From the NCBI GenBank assembly GCA_016235065.1, contig JACRMB010000003.1:593943-657942 (forward strand): a stretch of DNA of 64,000 nucleotides, in the 5' to 3' direction. How positions within the stretch are numbered: the stretch's first letter is position 1; each line of letters begins with the position of its first letter. Position numbers and translations under genes: made by a program. Positions 8,777-17,732 of the stretch are shown here, piece by piece. The DNA is from Actinomycetota bacterium (GTDB lineage Bacteria; Actinomycetota; Thermoleophilia; BMS3ABIN01). Below the pieces are notes generated by a model. It was given only the letters and a program-made list of their open reading frames with translations, did not search any database and was not told where the DNA came from.

Positions 8777-9174
8777 TTGCGCAGAAGATTCTCACAGCCA
8801 GACCGGGAAGTCAACCAGGGAGAAAGCAGGCTGGAGGAGTGGTGCAGCAATCAAATCAGATTTCCTCAAGGATCAAATCAGACCACTTAAAACTGTTGAA
8901 TCCCGCCTCGAATTCCGATAGTGTAATTTCGTTCCCTTCATGGCAGTGGAGTGGATCGACAGGACCACTCATGCGGCCGGCGTTTCAGGTGTATTGGTGG
9001 CAGGACGGAAAAAGCTGAGCCTGGTGGATTGCGTTAGCTTCGAGGTTATGAGGCGGCTGGCCATCAGGGATGTCTTTTGTTTCGATCGGCACTTCAGGGA
9101 GCAGGGATTCACGATCCTGTAAGTCAGTTCTCTTGTGGATACTTGGCGAATACCCATCAGTCGCTCGTCAGCCG
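8777..9174. other. 398-base stretch containing only a toxin remnant
   Basis: Apart from the truncated VapC-like frame at 8940-9122 I see no gene. A direct repeat ATCAAATCAGA occurs twice near 8850-8885, about 22 bases apart, before the remnant. No matching antitoxin gene is seen on either strand. Confidence 0.5.
8940..9122 (+). pseudogene. C-terminal remnant of a VapC-type PIN toxin
   Basis: This 60-codon frame matches only the last 60 or so residues of a VapC/PIN-domain toxin, a family normally of 130-140 residues. Visible are the central SLVDCVSFEVMRR motif, with one of the metal-binding Asp residues, and the C-terminal FDRHFREQGF motif. The N-terminal half with the first acidic residues is absent, and an in-frame stop (8919-8921) lies just upstream of the ATG. 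VapC toxins are Mg-dependent ribonucleases paired with an antitoxin; none is visible here. It is most likely a decayed toxin-antitoxin locus rather than a functional small protein. Confidence 0.7.
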
Positions 9175-9864
9175 CTACCGCTTCCACGCTTCCAGCAGAT
9201 GGTTCAGGCCCCACTGGGTCAGCATATAGCGCTTTGTGATGTCTGAGAACCCGGCCCTGGCGAGCCGCTCGATTATCTCGGTATCCTTCAGGTAGTAGGC
9301 TTCTTCTTCCTCCATGCCCCTCTCAGAATCCACGTCGTAACTGGTGCCAAGCTTCTTGTCGTAGAACTCGACGACTTTATGGGTGGCCACCATAGCTGCG
9401 GGATTGCCCATCGTGACGATGATGTTGCCACCGGGCTTGAGCACCCGGTATGCCTCGGCAAGTTCCGTGTCGCGTAGCGGCTCCGGCACGTGGTTGAGGT
9501 TGGCGATGAAGGTGACTGTCACGAAAGTCTCATCCTCGAAGGGGAAGGAGGAGAGGTCGTCGACGATATTTTCATCTGTGAGCCCGTCATACTTGTAGAC
9601 GTCGATGCCGACGCCGTTGCCGCCGAGGAACTCGTTGACAAAACGGTTGTATTTACCACAGCCGACATCGAGGCAGTATCCCTGCACGTAGCGGCTCACG
9701 CATTCGAAACGCTCGGTGGGCAGGGAAGACAGGCCCCATTTGTCGCTCTCCACGAGCACGAATGCCCGCAGGGGGAATGTCAGGAAGTCCTTGGTTTTTT
9801 GCGTTAAGGATCTGGGCATCAGAATCGCCGGCCGCCATTGCGCGGCGGATGACTGACAAATCAT
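9175..9864 (-). CDS. Class I SAM-dependent methyltransferase
   Basis: The protein has 229 residues from the ATG at 9864; a second ATG at 9819 would give 214. Neither has a clear ribosome site. The SAM-binding motif I GYCLDVGCGKYNRF lies at about residues 62-75, followed by GIDVYK at the end of strand 2 and EAYRVLKPGGNIIVTMGNP, the strand-5 region of the Methyltransf_11 group. The N-terminal segment before residue 55 is helical and basic. The substrate cannot be told. It is transcribed divergently from the SRAP gene and shows no operon partner. Confidence 0.8.
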   Translation of the reverse strand: MICQSSAAQWRPAILMPRSLTQKTKDFLTFPLRAFVLVESDKWGLSSLPTERFECVSRYVQGYCLDVGCGKYNRFVNEFLGGNGVGIDVYKYDGLTDENIVDDLSSFPFEDETFVTVTFIANLNHVPEPLRDTELAEAYRVLKPGGNIIVTMGNPAAMVATHKVVEFYDKKLGTSYDVDSERGMEEEEAYYLKDTEIIERLARAGFSDITKRYMLTQWGLNHLLEAWKR

Positions 9865-10005
9865 AATGCAGAAGCGGCTGATTGGAAACCTGGCTGCTGT
9901 TCGCTTGGCCTACAGCAATGCCGAAGCTCATTCTGCCAGCCGCACCGCCTTTTTTTCGATATTCCGGGCATAATAGAAACGTCACCATCCCAAAAGGGAA
10001 AGATC

Positions 10006-10668
10006 ATGTGCGGCAGCTTCACACAGCCAGGCGACATCAACATCCTGGAAAGCTTCAGGCAGAGGTTCGGTGTCGAGGTCAGCGATGACCCCGGCGACGC
10101 TGAGCCGGCGATCCGCAAGCAGCTGAAAGCAACCCCCTTCCGTGAGGTCAATGTCATCTATGCCGACCCCGATGGCACGGTGCGCCTGGCATCGATGTAC
10201 TGGCAGCTGATCTACCACTGGAACCAGGAGTTCAAGTCCCGGTACACCTGCTTCAACGTCAGGATGGAATCTCTGGACAAACGCCATAACGAGCCGCTGC
10301 TGATCAGGCGGCGCTGTGTCTTCCCGGTCATTGAATTCTTCGAGACCCGCAAGATCGGCGGCCGGCCGGTGCAGCCCCGGGAGTCATATGAATTCCACCG
10401 CAAAGGCGGCGGCCTCATGGCTCTGGGCGGCATCTATTCGGTTTGGCACAATCCCGAGGAGGAATAGGACCGGCGCTTCAGCTGCAGCTTGATAACCCTG
10501 GAGCCTACGCCGATCATCGCCGAGATCCACAACCGCATGCCCTTCGTTCTGGAGGATGCTGCTGTGAAGGCCTGGCTGGACCCGGAGAACACCGAATTCG
10601 AAAAGCTTATGGAAATGATCCGGCCTATCAGCTCAGAAGATCTGGAGCGGACACCGAGTCCCTGTTAG
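10006..10668 (+). pseudogene. SRAP (YedK/HMCES-like) abasic-site protein interrupted by an in-frame amber codon
   Basis: The gene starts MCGSF, exposing the catalytic Cys2 of the SRAP family, which crosslinks to abasic sites in single-stranded DNA. N84 (CFNVRMES) and E113 (RCVFPVIEFFE) match the conserved Asn and Glu. At codon 154 (10465-10467) an in-frame TAG ends the strict reading frame. The same frame continues without further stops to a TAG at 10666-10668 and encodes the rest of the domain, including IHNRMPFVLE with conserved His175. Total length with read-through is 220 residues, normal for SRAP. As a 153-residue protein it would lack the His needed for crosslink reversal. Explanations are a recent nonsense mutation, a sequencing error, or suppressor read-through; since many genes here end in TAG, general recoding is unlikely. 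Confidence 0.85.
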
Positions 10669-11131
10669 CCCTCAAAACCCCCGGTTTAAGCGGAATGCCG
10701 CCTGTGCTATAATGTTACCATCCTGAAGAGGGGAGGCAGAGGCAGTTTGTCAGTGTTATCCGGTGGCGCGGATTCAGCTGGCAGAACCCACTGAAACTGT
10801 AAACCACGCACGTTTTTCTCAAGCCGGCCTAAGGCCGGCGCTGTTTTAAGGCTAATTTCCTGTCAACCTTTTAGGGTGCAAATCACCAGGGCGATTTCCA
10901 GGAACAGAATTTATTTCGGCGCTCGGCGTCAGCCTGAGCAGGCATTTTACCGTCTGCCAGCGGCGTTTATTCAAGCCTGAGCCCGGCACGGCCGATTGGG
11001 CGTGCAAAGGATTAGCGCCGGCGGGCGGCGAAGTCCGGAACCTTGTTAGTTTCGGCCACAGCCAGCCCGGGAACATTAGGGCATGAGGGGCATTCACCAA
11101 GGGGTGGATTTACCCGGGAAAGGTGATTCAC
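10669..11131 (+). other. Long structured leader or small-RNA region before clpC
   Basis: No protein gene is convincing in these 463 bases. After the candidate -10 box, CAGTTTGTCAGTG near 10752 can pair with CACTGAAACTG near 10788. At 10824-10840 there is a 7-bp perfect stem, GCCGGCC/GGCCGGC with a TAA loop, followed by GCTGTTTTA, which resembles a weak terminator. The segment of about 130 nt between could be a small RNA or an attenuated leader. I could not match it to a known RNA family. A ribosome site, GGGAAAGGTG, sits just before clpC. Confidence 0.45.
10708..10713 (+). promoter_or_regulatory. Candidate -10 element upstream of clpC
   Basis: TATAAT preceded by TGTGC resembles an extended -10 box (TGTGCTATAAT). 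The -35 region is weak (GGTTTA-like). It would place a transcript start near 10720, about 400 nt before clpC. Confidence 0.45.
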
Positions 11132-13648
11132 ATGTTTGAACGATTTACTGAAAGAGCGCGCCAGGTAGTGGTCCTGGCCCAGGAAGAGGCCAGGGCTCTG
11201 AAGCACAATTACATAGGCACCGAGCACCTTCTGCTCGGGCTGCTTCGTGAGGAAGAGGGTATAGCCGCCCAGGTCCTCACAACCCTGGATGTGAACCTGG
11301 ACGAAGTGCGCATGCAGGTGGCCCAGATAGTCGGCATGGGCGACGAGGTCGCCGCCGGCCAGATACCCTTCACCCCACGGGCGAAGAAGGTCCTGGAGCT
11401 GGCCCTGCGTGAGGCGCTCTCACTAGGTCACAACTACATCGGCACCGAGCACATCCTGCTCGGGCTCATCAAGGAGAACGAGGGCGTCGCCGCCCGCATC
11501 CTCCTCGAGTTTGACGCCGACTCCGAAAAGATCCGCAACGAGATCATGCGCAAGCTGACCGGCTCCGCACGCCGCACGCCAGTTCCCCAGGGCGAGGGCA
11601 AGAAGCGGGTCAAGCTGCTCGACCAGTTCGGCCGCAACCTCACCAAGCTCGCCGACGAAGGCAAGCTGGACCCGGTGGTTGGCCGCGAACAGGAGATCGA
11701 GCGCGTCATGCAGATACTCTCCCGTCGCACCAAGAACAACCCGGTGCTGATCGGCGAACCCGGTGTGGGCAAGACCGCCGTAGTCGAAGGCCTGGCCCAG
11801 CGTATATCCAGCAACGACGTGCCCGAGCTGCTCAAGGGCAAGCAGATATATACACTCGACCTGGCTGCTCTGGTAGCCGGTTCCAAGTACCGTGGTGAGT
11901 TCGAGGAGCGCCTCAAGAAGGTCATGAAGGAGATCCACGAGCACGGTGAAATCATCCTCTTCGTCGACGAGCTGCACAATCTTGTCGGTGCGGGCGCGGC
12001 TGAAGGCGCCATCGACGCCGCCAGCATCCTCAAGCCGGCCCTGGCCCGTGGCGAGCTGCAGACTATCGGCGCCACGACCATCGAGGAATACCGCAAATAT
12101 GTGGAAAAGGACGCTGCTCTCGAACGGCGCTTCCAGCAGATAATGGTGAATGAGCCGAGCGAGGAGGACACCGAGCTGATCCTGCACGGCCTCCGTGACC
12201 GCTATGAGGCACATCACCGCATCAAGATCACCGACGAGGCTCTCAAGGCCGCGGCGCGGCTGTCAGCGCGCTATATCTCCGACCGTTTCCTGCCGGACAA
12301 GGCGATTGACGTAATCGACGAGGCTGCATCGCGCATGCGCATCAAGACCATGACGGCGCCGCCAAAGTACCGCGAGCTCGAGGGCGAGATCGAGACGGTG
12401 CGCAAGGAGAAGGAAGCCGCCATCGAGGCCCAGGAGTTCGAGAAGGCCGCCAACCTGCGCGACAAGGAGCGCAAGCTCTCCAACCGCAAGCGGGAACTGG
12501 CAGAGGAATGGAAGAACGACGAGGGTCGTGAAGTGGTATCCATCGGCGAGGAAGAGATCGCCGACATCGTCTCCATGTGGACCGGCATCCCGGTGTTCAA
12601 GCTGACTGAGGGCGAGTCCCAGAAACTGCTGCGCATGGAGGACGTGCTGCACAAGCGGGTCGTCGGCCAGGACCAGGCCATCAAGGCTGTATCCAAGGCC
12701 ATTCGCCGGTCAAGGGCGGGCATCAAGGATCCGCGCCGTCCCGGCGGTTCCTTCATCTTCCTGGGCCCCTCGGGCGTAGGCAAGACCGAGCTGGCGCGTA
12801 CCCTGGCCGAGTTCCTCTTCGGCAATGAGGACGCGTTGCTGCAGGTCGACATGTCTGAATACATGGAAAAACACGCCGTCTCCCGCCTGGTCGGTTCGCC
12901 CCCGGGCTATGTCGGCTACGAGGAGGGCGGCCAGCTTTCCGAAGCGGTGCGCCGCAAGCCTTATTCGGTCATCCTGCTCGACGAGATCGAGAAGGCGCAT
13001 CCCGACGTTTTCAATATCCTCCTGCAGATCCTCGAGGACGGTCATCTGACCGACTCCCAGGGACGCAAGGTGGATTTCCGCAACACCATCGTCATCATGA
13101 CCTCCAACATCGGCGCCAAGACCATCGCCAAGGAAAGTCCGCTGGGCTTCGCCGCCATCGAAGAAGAGGGCATGTCTTACGACGATATGAAGATGAACAT
13201 CACCGGTGAGCTCAAGCGGGTCTTCCGGCCCGAGTTCCTCAACCGTGTCGATGAAGTCATCGTCTTCCACAAACTGGACCGTGCCGATATCACCTCGATC
13301 GTCGACCTGATGATCGCCCGCGTCAGCCAGCAGCTGGCCGAGCGCCATGTGATGATCGAGCTGACCGTCCCCGCCAAGGAACTGCTGGTGGAGAAGGGCT
13401 TCGATCCGGGCATGGGGGCCAGACCGCTGCGCCGCGCTATCCAGCAATACGTGGAGGACCTGCTCGCTGACGAAGTCCTGGCGGGCGCTATTCCTGATGG
13501 CTCAACCGTGCTGGTCGACCGCAAGGACGACCGGACGTTCATGACTCTGCTCGCAAAGGAACACAAGCCTAAAAAGGACCTGGTAGGCGCCTCTGGCGAA
13601 AGGTCCGAGGCAGCCAAGCCGGCACGCACAGATGGCGAAGGTTCATAG
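11132..13648 (+). CDS. clpC: ATP-dependent Clp protease ATP-binding subunit ClpC
   Basis: The 838-residue AAA+ unfoldase starts [13 protein letters not shown], as ClpC proteins do. A GTG nine bases upstream is also open, but the ribosome site fits the ATG. Two Clp-N repeats occupy residues 1-145. NBD1 has Walker A GEPGVGKT near 208 and [14 protein letters not shown] segment ([20 protein letters not shown]) lies near 430, and NBD2 has [10 protein letters not shown] near 548 and a C-terminal D2-small domain. ClpC feeds unfolded proteins to ClpP and, in Gram-positives, handles regulated proteolysis. It heads the conserved clpC-radA-disA block and overlaps radA by 17 nt. No ctsR or mcsAB genes precede it, unlike in Bacillus. 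Confidence 0.97.
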   Translation: MFERFTERARQVVVLAQEEARALKHNYIGTEHLLLGLLREEEGIAAQVLTTLDVNLDEVRMQVAQIVGMGDEVAAGQIPFTPRAKKVLELALREALSLGHNYIGTEHILLGLIKENEGVAARILLEFDADSEKIRNEIMRKLTGSARRTPVPQGEGKKRVKLLDQFGRNLTKLADEGKLDPVVGREQEIERVMQILSRRTKNNPVLIGEPGVGKTAVVEGLAQRISSNDVPELLKGKQIYTLDLAALVAGSKYRGEFEERLKKVMKEIHEHGEIILFVDELHNLVGAGAAEGAIDAASILKPALARGELQTIGATTIEEYRKYVEKDAALERRFQQIMVNEPSEEDTELILHGLRDRYEAHHRIKITDEALKAAARLSARYISDRFLPDKAIDVIDEAASRMRIKTMTAPPKYRELEGEIETVRKEKEAAIEAQEFEKAANLRDKERKLSNRKRELAEEWKNDEGREVVSIGEEEIADIVSMWTGIPVFKLTEGESQKLLRMEDVLHKRVVGQDQAIKAVSKAIRRSRAGIKDPRRPGGSFIFLGPSGVGKTELARTLAEFLFGNEDALLQVDMSEYMEKHAVSRLVGSPPGYVGYEEGGQLSEAVRRKPYSVILLDEIEKAHPDVFNILLQILEDGHLTDSQGRKVDFRNTIVIMTSNIGAKTIAKESPLGFAAIEEEGMSYDDMKMNITGELKRVFRPEFLNRVDEVIVFHKLDRADITSIVDLMIARVSQQLAERHVMIELTVPAKELLVEKGFDPGMGARPLRRAIQQYVEDLLADEVLAGAIPDGSTVLVDRKDDRTFMTLLAKEHKPKKDLVGASGERSEAAKPARTDGEGS

Positions 13649-14984
13649 CCTTTTCACCTGTGGCGCGTGCGGCTACGAGGCCCACAAGTGGCTCGGGCGT
13701 TGTCCCGACTGTGGCGAGTGGAACAGTTTCACGGAAGAGCGTTTCGAAGGACGGGCGGGAAGCCCGGGCAAGGTAACTGAGGTGACACCGCGGCGCATCG
13801 ACGAGATCGAAGCGCAGGCGGTCGAACGCGTTCAGACGCGCATCTCGGAACTGGACCGGGTCCTTGGCGGAGGAATAGTGCCGGGTTCCATCGTGCTGGT
13901 CGGCGGTGAGCCGGGCATAGGCAAGAGCACCCTGCTGCTGCAGGTGCTTTCCAATCTCTGCAGGGACCACCGGGTCTTGCTGGTTTCAGGCGAAGAGTCG
14001 CCCGCTCAGGTGAAGCTGCGCGCTGACCGGCTTCTGCACGACGTCGGTCCGGTGGAGATCCTGGCCGAGACGAACCTGGACTCGGTTGTCGCCGCACTGA
14101 AGAAGACGCGGCCGGAGCTGGTCGTGGTCGATTCGGTGCAGACGCTCTACAGCGAAGAGATCGGCTCGGTGCCGGGTTCGGTGAGCCAGGTGCGCGAGGC
14201 GGCCGGCAGGCTGATGAGGCTGGCCAAGGAAGAAGGTATCTCGGTCTTCCTGGTAGGCCATGTGACCAAGGAAGGCGCGCTCGCGGGGCCAAGGGTGCTG
14301 GAGCACATGGTGGATACGGTCCTCCAGTTCGAAGGGGACCGGAACCTGACTTACAGGGTTTTACGATCGGTCAAGAACCGTTTTGGTTCGACCAACGAGA
14401 TAGGCGTATTTGAGATGAAGGAGTCCGGGCTCGAGGTGGTCGATGATCCCTCGGCTCTGTTTCTCGAGGATGGGGAGCGCAGTTGCGGCTCCTCGATCCT
14501 GGCGGCGCTGGAAGGCAGCCGCTCGCTGCTGGTGGAAGTGCAGTCGCTGGTCGCGGGCACGGGGATGCAGTATCCGCGGCAGGTCGGCAACGGCATCGAC
14601 CGCGGCCGGATGGCCATGATCGTGGCGATACTGGGAAGGCGCGCCGGGCTGAACCTGGGAGGCAGCGACATTTTTGTCAACGTCGCCGGCGGAGTGAGAG
14701 TTGACGAGCCCGCGGCGGACCTGGCGGTGGCCATGGCGATAGCTTCGGCTCACCGGGACCGGCCGCTGAAGGCCAGGACGGCCTGCTTCGGTGAGTTGAG
14801 CCTCACGGGCGACCTGAGGTTCTGCATCGGCGCAGAGCGTCGGATCGACGAAGCTCTGAAGATGGGCATCGAGATGGTGCTGCTGCCGGCGAAGAACGCG
14901 GCGGCACTGGGCAGGAGTTACGAGGGCATCGAGCTGGTGGAGGCGGCTAACATCTCCCAGGCTCTGGCGAAGGTTTTTGACTAG
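13632..14984 (+). CDS. radA: DNA repair protein RadA
   Basis: The 450-residue protein starts inside the end of clpC. It opens with a C4 zinc finger (C10, C13, C24, C27 in CGACGYEAHKWLGRCPDC). A RecA-like ATPase core follows, with Walker A GGEPGIGKST near residue 92 and the RadA-specific KNRFGSTNEIGVFEM near 250. The C-terminus is a Lon-protease-like domain with VNVAGGVRVDEPAADLA. RadA is a hexameric branch-migration helicase that processes recombination intermediates. Full length is normal. Translational coupling to clpC and the following disA gene match the order found in many Firmicutes and Actinomycetota. Confidence 0.97.
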   Translation: MAKVHSLFTCGACGYEAHKWLGRCPDCGEWNSFTEERFEGRAGSPGKVTEVTPRRIDEIEAQAVERVQTRISELDRVLGGGIVPGSIVLVGGEPGIGKSTLLLQVLSNLCRDHRVLLVSGEESPAQVKLRADRLLHDVGPVEILAETNLDSVVAALKKTRPELVVVDSVQTLYSEEIGSVPGSVSQVREAAGRLMRLAKEEGISVFLVGHVTKEGALAGPRVLEHMVDTVLQFEGDRNLTYRVLRSVKNRFGSTNEIGVFEMKESGLEVVDDPSALFLEDGERSCGSSILAALEGSRSLLVEVQSLVAGTGMQYPRQVGNGIDRGRMAMIVAILGRRAGLNLGGSDIFVNVAGGVRVDEPAADLAVAMAIASAHRDRPLKARTACFGELSLTGDLRFCIGAERRIDEALKMGIEMVLLPAKNAAALGRSYEGIELVEAANISQALAKVFD

Positions 14985-15058
14985 CAGGACAGTTTGAGGG
15001 GCAGGCGGCTGGTAGAACCGATCAGCCTGCGGGCCGTAAATTTTGACCGGGGAGTTGC

Positions 15059-16150
15059 ATGGTTGATTCGAGAGGCGATCTGAGGCTTGAAGAAAGGCTG
15101 GTGGAGGCCCTGTACCTGGTGGCTCCGGGAAGGCCGTTGCGCGAGGCGATCGACAGCATCATCCGGGCCAAGACCGGCGCTCTCATAGTTTTGGGGGACG
15201 AGAGCGCCATATCGTTCCTGTTTTCGGGAGGCCTCCGTCTGGAGACGGACTTCACTCCCAACATGCTGTACGAGCTGGCCAAGATGGACGGGGCGACGAT
15301 CCTCAACCGGAACGCCACCCGCATCCATCGGGCAAACGTGCAGCTGATGCCGGACGCGACCATCGAGTCGAGCGAGACCGGCACCAGGCACCGGACGGCC
15401 GAGCGCGTCGCAAAGCAGACCGACGCCATCGCCATATCCATCTCGATGGACCGGGACCTGGTGAGTATCTATGTGGATGAGCTCAAACATGTGCTCACCG
15501 AGATGAGGGTGCTGCTGGCCAAGTCTGACCAGGCCCTGCAGACCCTGGAGAAGTATCGCGCCAGGCTCGATCAGGTGGCGGATAACCTGACCGCGCTTGA
15601 GTTTGAGGACGCCGCCACCCTGCACGATGTGGTCGGCGTGCTGCAGCGCTCGGAGATGGTATCGAGGGTCGCTGGCGAAATAGAGAGGTACCTCATCGAA
15701 CTGGGGTCGGAGGGACGTCTCATCGCCATGCAGCTCGAAGAGCTGATGACCGGCGTAGCCCGGGACCGGGCGGCGCTGATCATGGACTACCGGCCCGGCA
15801 GGGGCCCGACGGTCGTGAAGATAGAGCAGAAGCTGGATGCGTTGACGCCGGACGAACTGTTCGATCCGGACGCTATTGCGAAGATCCTGGGTTACAGGAA
15901 GAAGGCCAAGTCGACGGAAGTGAGCATGTCACCCCGGGGTTACCGGGTGCTCAGCACGATCCCCCGGCTACCGGCTTCCATAATCGACAACATAGTCTCC
16001 AGGTTCGGCAATCTCAAGTCGGTGCTGCTGGCCGGCGAGGACGACCTGGTGGCGGTTGAAGGAGTTGGCAGGGTCCGGGCCCGCGAGATAGGCGAAGGCC
16101 TGGTGCAGTTGAGGGAGTTGTCCCTGGCGGAGAAGTACAGTTTCCGCTAG
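15059..16150 (+). CDS. disA: Diadenylate cyclase DisA, DNA-integrity scanning protein
   Basis: The 363-residue protein has the DAC domain at residues 10-150, with MDGATILNR (DGA motif) and GTRHRTAERVAKQTDA (RHR motif), which bind and condense two ATP into c-di-AMP. A helical spine follows. The C-terminal helix-hairpin-helix region has GYRKKAK, then RVLSTIPRLPASIIDNIVSRF and VEGVGRVRAREIGEGL. This region binds branched DNA and couples c-di-AMP output to DNA integrity. Length is normal. It lies 74 nt downstream of radA, its usual partner, which in other bacteria modulates DisA activity. A GGGGAG ribosome site precedes the ATG. Confidence 0.97.
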   Translation: MVDSRGDLRLEERLVEALYLVAPGRPLREAIDSIIRAKTGALIVLGDESAISFLFSGGLRLETDFTPNMLYELAKMDGATILNRNATRIHRANVQLMPDATIESSETGTRHRTAERVAKQTDAIAISISMDRDLVSIYVDELKHVLTEMRVLLAKSDQALQTLEKYRARLDQVADNLTALEFEDAATLHDVVGVLQRSEMVSRVAGEIERYLIELGSEGRLIAMQLEELMTGVARDRAALIMDYRPGRGPTVVKIEQKLDALTPDELFDPDAIAKILGYRKKAKSTEVSMSPRGYRVLSTIPRLPASIIDNIVSRFGNLKSVLLAGEDDLVAVEGVGRVRAREIGEGLVQLRELSLAEKYSFR

Positions 16151-16227
16151 TAGTCAGCAGTTTGACAGAGCAGTTTGACAGACTTATAAAAACTGGTAGG
16201 TTTATTACGGGAGGAGGTTGAGCCACA

Positions 16228-16752
16228 TTGGGATATAACGTAGGCGACAAGGTTGTCTACCCGCACCACGGAGCCGGTACGGTCATAAAGAAGGAAAAGC
16301 GCGATGTGCTCGGTCAGAAGCGTGAGTACCTGACGATCCAGATTTTGCACAATGACATGACTGTGATGGTTCCCGTGGACAGCGCGGGCAAAGCCGGGCT
16401 GAGGAAAGTCATCGGCAAGAGGGATGTGGACGAGGTCATCGCGGTTCTCCAGCAGGACGAGACCAAGATGCCGAAGAACTGGAACCGGCGCTTCAAGCAC
16501 AACCGCGAGAAGATCAAGACCGGTGACATCTTCGAACTGGCAGAGGTCGTCAGGAACCTTTCGATCCGCGAAGCGGAAAAAGGCCTGTCCACCGGTGAGA
16601 AGCAGATGTTCAACCGGGCCAAGAAGATCCTGGCCAGCGAACTGATGTACGCCCGCGGCCTGGACGAGACCGAGGCTGACAAGTTTCTCGACGGCGTGCT
16701 CAAGGAGTTGGAACCGGCGTCGCCGGGAAGAAAACTCGACGACGCTCCCTGA
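16228..16752 (+). CDS. carD: CarD family RNA polymerase-binding transcription factor
   Basis: The 174-residue protein starts at a TTG with a strong ribosome site (GGGAGGAGG) ten bases upstream. The N-terminal RNA polymerase-interacting Tudor-like domain begins GYNVGDKVVYPHHGAGTV. The C-terminal helical DNA-binding domain includes PKNWNRRFKHNREKIKTGD and AKKILASELMYARGLDE. CarD binds the RNA polymerase beta subunit and stabilises the open complex at promoters, notably those of rRNA genes. Its place between disA and ispD is a common actinobacterial arrangement. The downstream gap carries an inserted palindromic repeat. Confidence 0.96.
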   Translation: MGYNVGDKVVYPHHGAGTVIKKEKRDVLGQKREYLTIQILHNDMTVMVPVDSAGKAGLRKVIGKRDVDEVIAVLQQDETKMPKNWNRRFKHNREKIKTGDIFELAEVVRNLSIREAEKGLSTGEKQMFNRAKKILASELMYARGLDETEADKFLDGVLKELEPASPGRKLDDAP

Positions 16753-16812
16753 TAAGGGGCATCCGGTTTTTCGGAAATGGGACAACCCGGACACAACCCC
16801 GGGGCACCCCGG

Positions 16813-16898
16813 GGGGACACATTACTTAATTGGGTATTAAGGGGACACATTACTTAACTATGAATTAAGTAATGTGTCCCCTTTAAATGTGTGTCCCC
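16813..16898. repeat. Dispersed palindromic repeat (GGGGACACATTACTTAATT family), locus 1
   Basis: GGGGACACATTACTTAATT stands at 16813-16831 and a second direct copy at 16841-16857. The inverted form is at 16863-16881, with a partial inverted GTGTGTCCCC at 16889-16898. The two arms can fold into a long hairpin. The same element occurs at 49368-49442. It resembles REP-like, transposase-mobilised non-autonomous repeats. It separates carD from ispD and lies only about 35 bases before the ispD start. Confidence 0.9.
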
Positions 16899-16931
16899 TT
16901 TTAATGTTATGAATCCTGAAATGATAAAAAA

Positions 16932-17639
16932 TTGAATCTTGGAGTCATCATCGCCGCTGGTGGTATTGGCAGCCGCATGGAGGCGGGATCATCCAAGCAG
17001 CTGATGCTTCTGGCAGGACAGCCCGTAGTAGCGCGCTCCACAGCCATCTTTCAGGCAGCTCCGGAGGTCGGGGAGATAGTCATCGTCATCGATCTGGCTG
17101 ATGTGGAGCGCTGCCGGCACGATGTCGTCGAAAGATACGGGCTGGTCAAGGTGAGCGCGATTGTCGCCGGCGGCGAGACCCGGGCAGATTCGGTTCAGAA
17201 CGGTATGGCGCAGCTCGGCCCGCGGATCGACACGGTCCTCGTGCACGACGGCGCCAGGCCTCTTTTCCCGCCGGAGCTGCTAGCTGCCGGAATCAGGGAA
17301 CTGGAAACCGCCGATTGCGATGGCGTCGTGTTCGGCATACCGGTTACTGACACCATCAAGGAGCTAGCCGGCGAGGGCGGACTTGTCGCGCGCACTCCCG
17401 ACCGCACCCGGCTATGGGCAGCCCAGACGCCGCAGATCTTCAACCGGGCGACACTCAAGAAGGCGTACGCCCAGCCGCCGGATGTCCTCGCTGCGGCGAC
17501 CGACGACGCTTCTCTGGTAGAACAGGTAGGCGGACGCGTACGCATGGCCGCCTGCAGCCCCGAGAATATCAAGATCACAACGCCGGTCGACCTGGCTCTG
17601 GCGGAGGAAATCCTCCGGCGGCGGGGTAATAAGGCATAG
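16932..17639 (+). CDS. ispD: 2-C-methyl-D-erythritol 4-phosphate cytidylyltransferase
   Basis: The 235-residue enzyme of the MEP isoprenoid pathway joins CTP to methylerythritol phosphate. The CTP-binding loop AAGGIGSRMEAGSSKQ is at residues 8-23, followed by ETRADSVQNGM and VHDGARP near 106, then AAQTPQIF and TDDASLVE, all typical. The start is uncertain: the only in-frame start before the conserved domain is a TTG four codons after a TGA, without a recognisable ribosome site. A palindromic repeat lies immediately upstream and may have replaced the original leader. It is followed 93 nt later by ispF, the third step after IspD in the same pathway. Confidence 0.95.
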   Translation: MNLGVIIAAGGIGSRMEAGSSKQLMLLAGQPVVARSTAIFQAAPEVGEIVIVIDLADVERCRHDVVERYGLVKVSAIVAGGETRADSVQNGMAQLGPRIDTVLVHDGARPLFPPELLAAGIRELETADCDGVVFGIPVTDTIKELAGEGGLVARTPDRTRLWAAQTPQIFNRATLKKAYAQPPDVLAAATDDASLVEQVGGRVRMAACSPENIKITTPVDLALAEEILRRRGNKA

Positions 17640-17647
17640 CGCGGCGC

Positions 17648-17686
17648 AGTGCTGAAGCCGAAGCTGAAGCCGAAGCCGAAGCTTTT
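17648..17686. repeat. Hexanucleotide tandem repeat (GAAGCC/GAAGCT)
   Basis: About six tandem copies of a GAAGCY unit fill the gap between ispD and ispF. The remaining bases hold the AAGGAGA ribosome site of ispF. Confidence 0.8.
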
Positions 17687-17732
17687 CCCATGATCAGGGA
17701 ACAGAACCAGGCTCAGCGTCCTTAAGGAGACC

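Noticed and set aside
10465-10467. Pyrrolysine or general amber recoding to explain the SRAP TAG
   Set aside because: Many genes in the window end in TAG at their natural ends (e.g. clpC, radA, carD), and no pyl genes are seen here, so recoding is only a remote option.
10755-10790. T-box element before clpC (GGTGGCGCGG resembles the T-box core)
   Set aside because: The surrounding specifier and antiterminator structure is absent and clpC is not an expected T-box target.
11423-12864. Long open frames on the minus strand opposite clpC (up to 264 codons)
   Set aside because: These are codon-bias shadows of clpC in GC-rich DNA; they show no domain and no start context.
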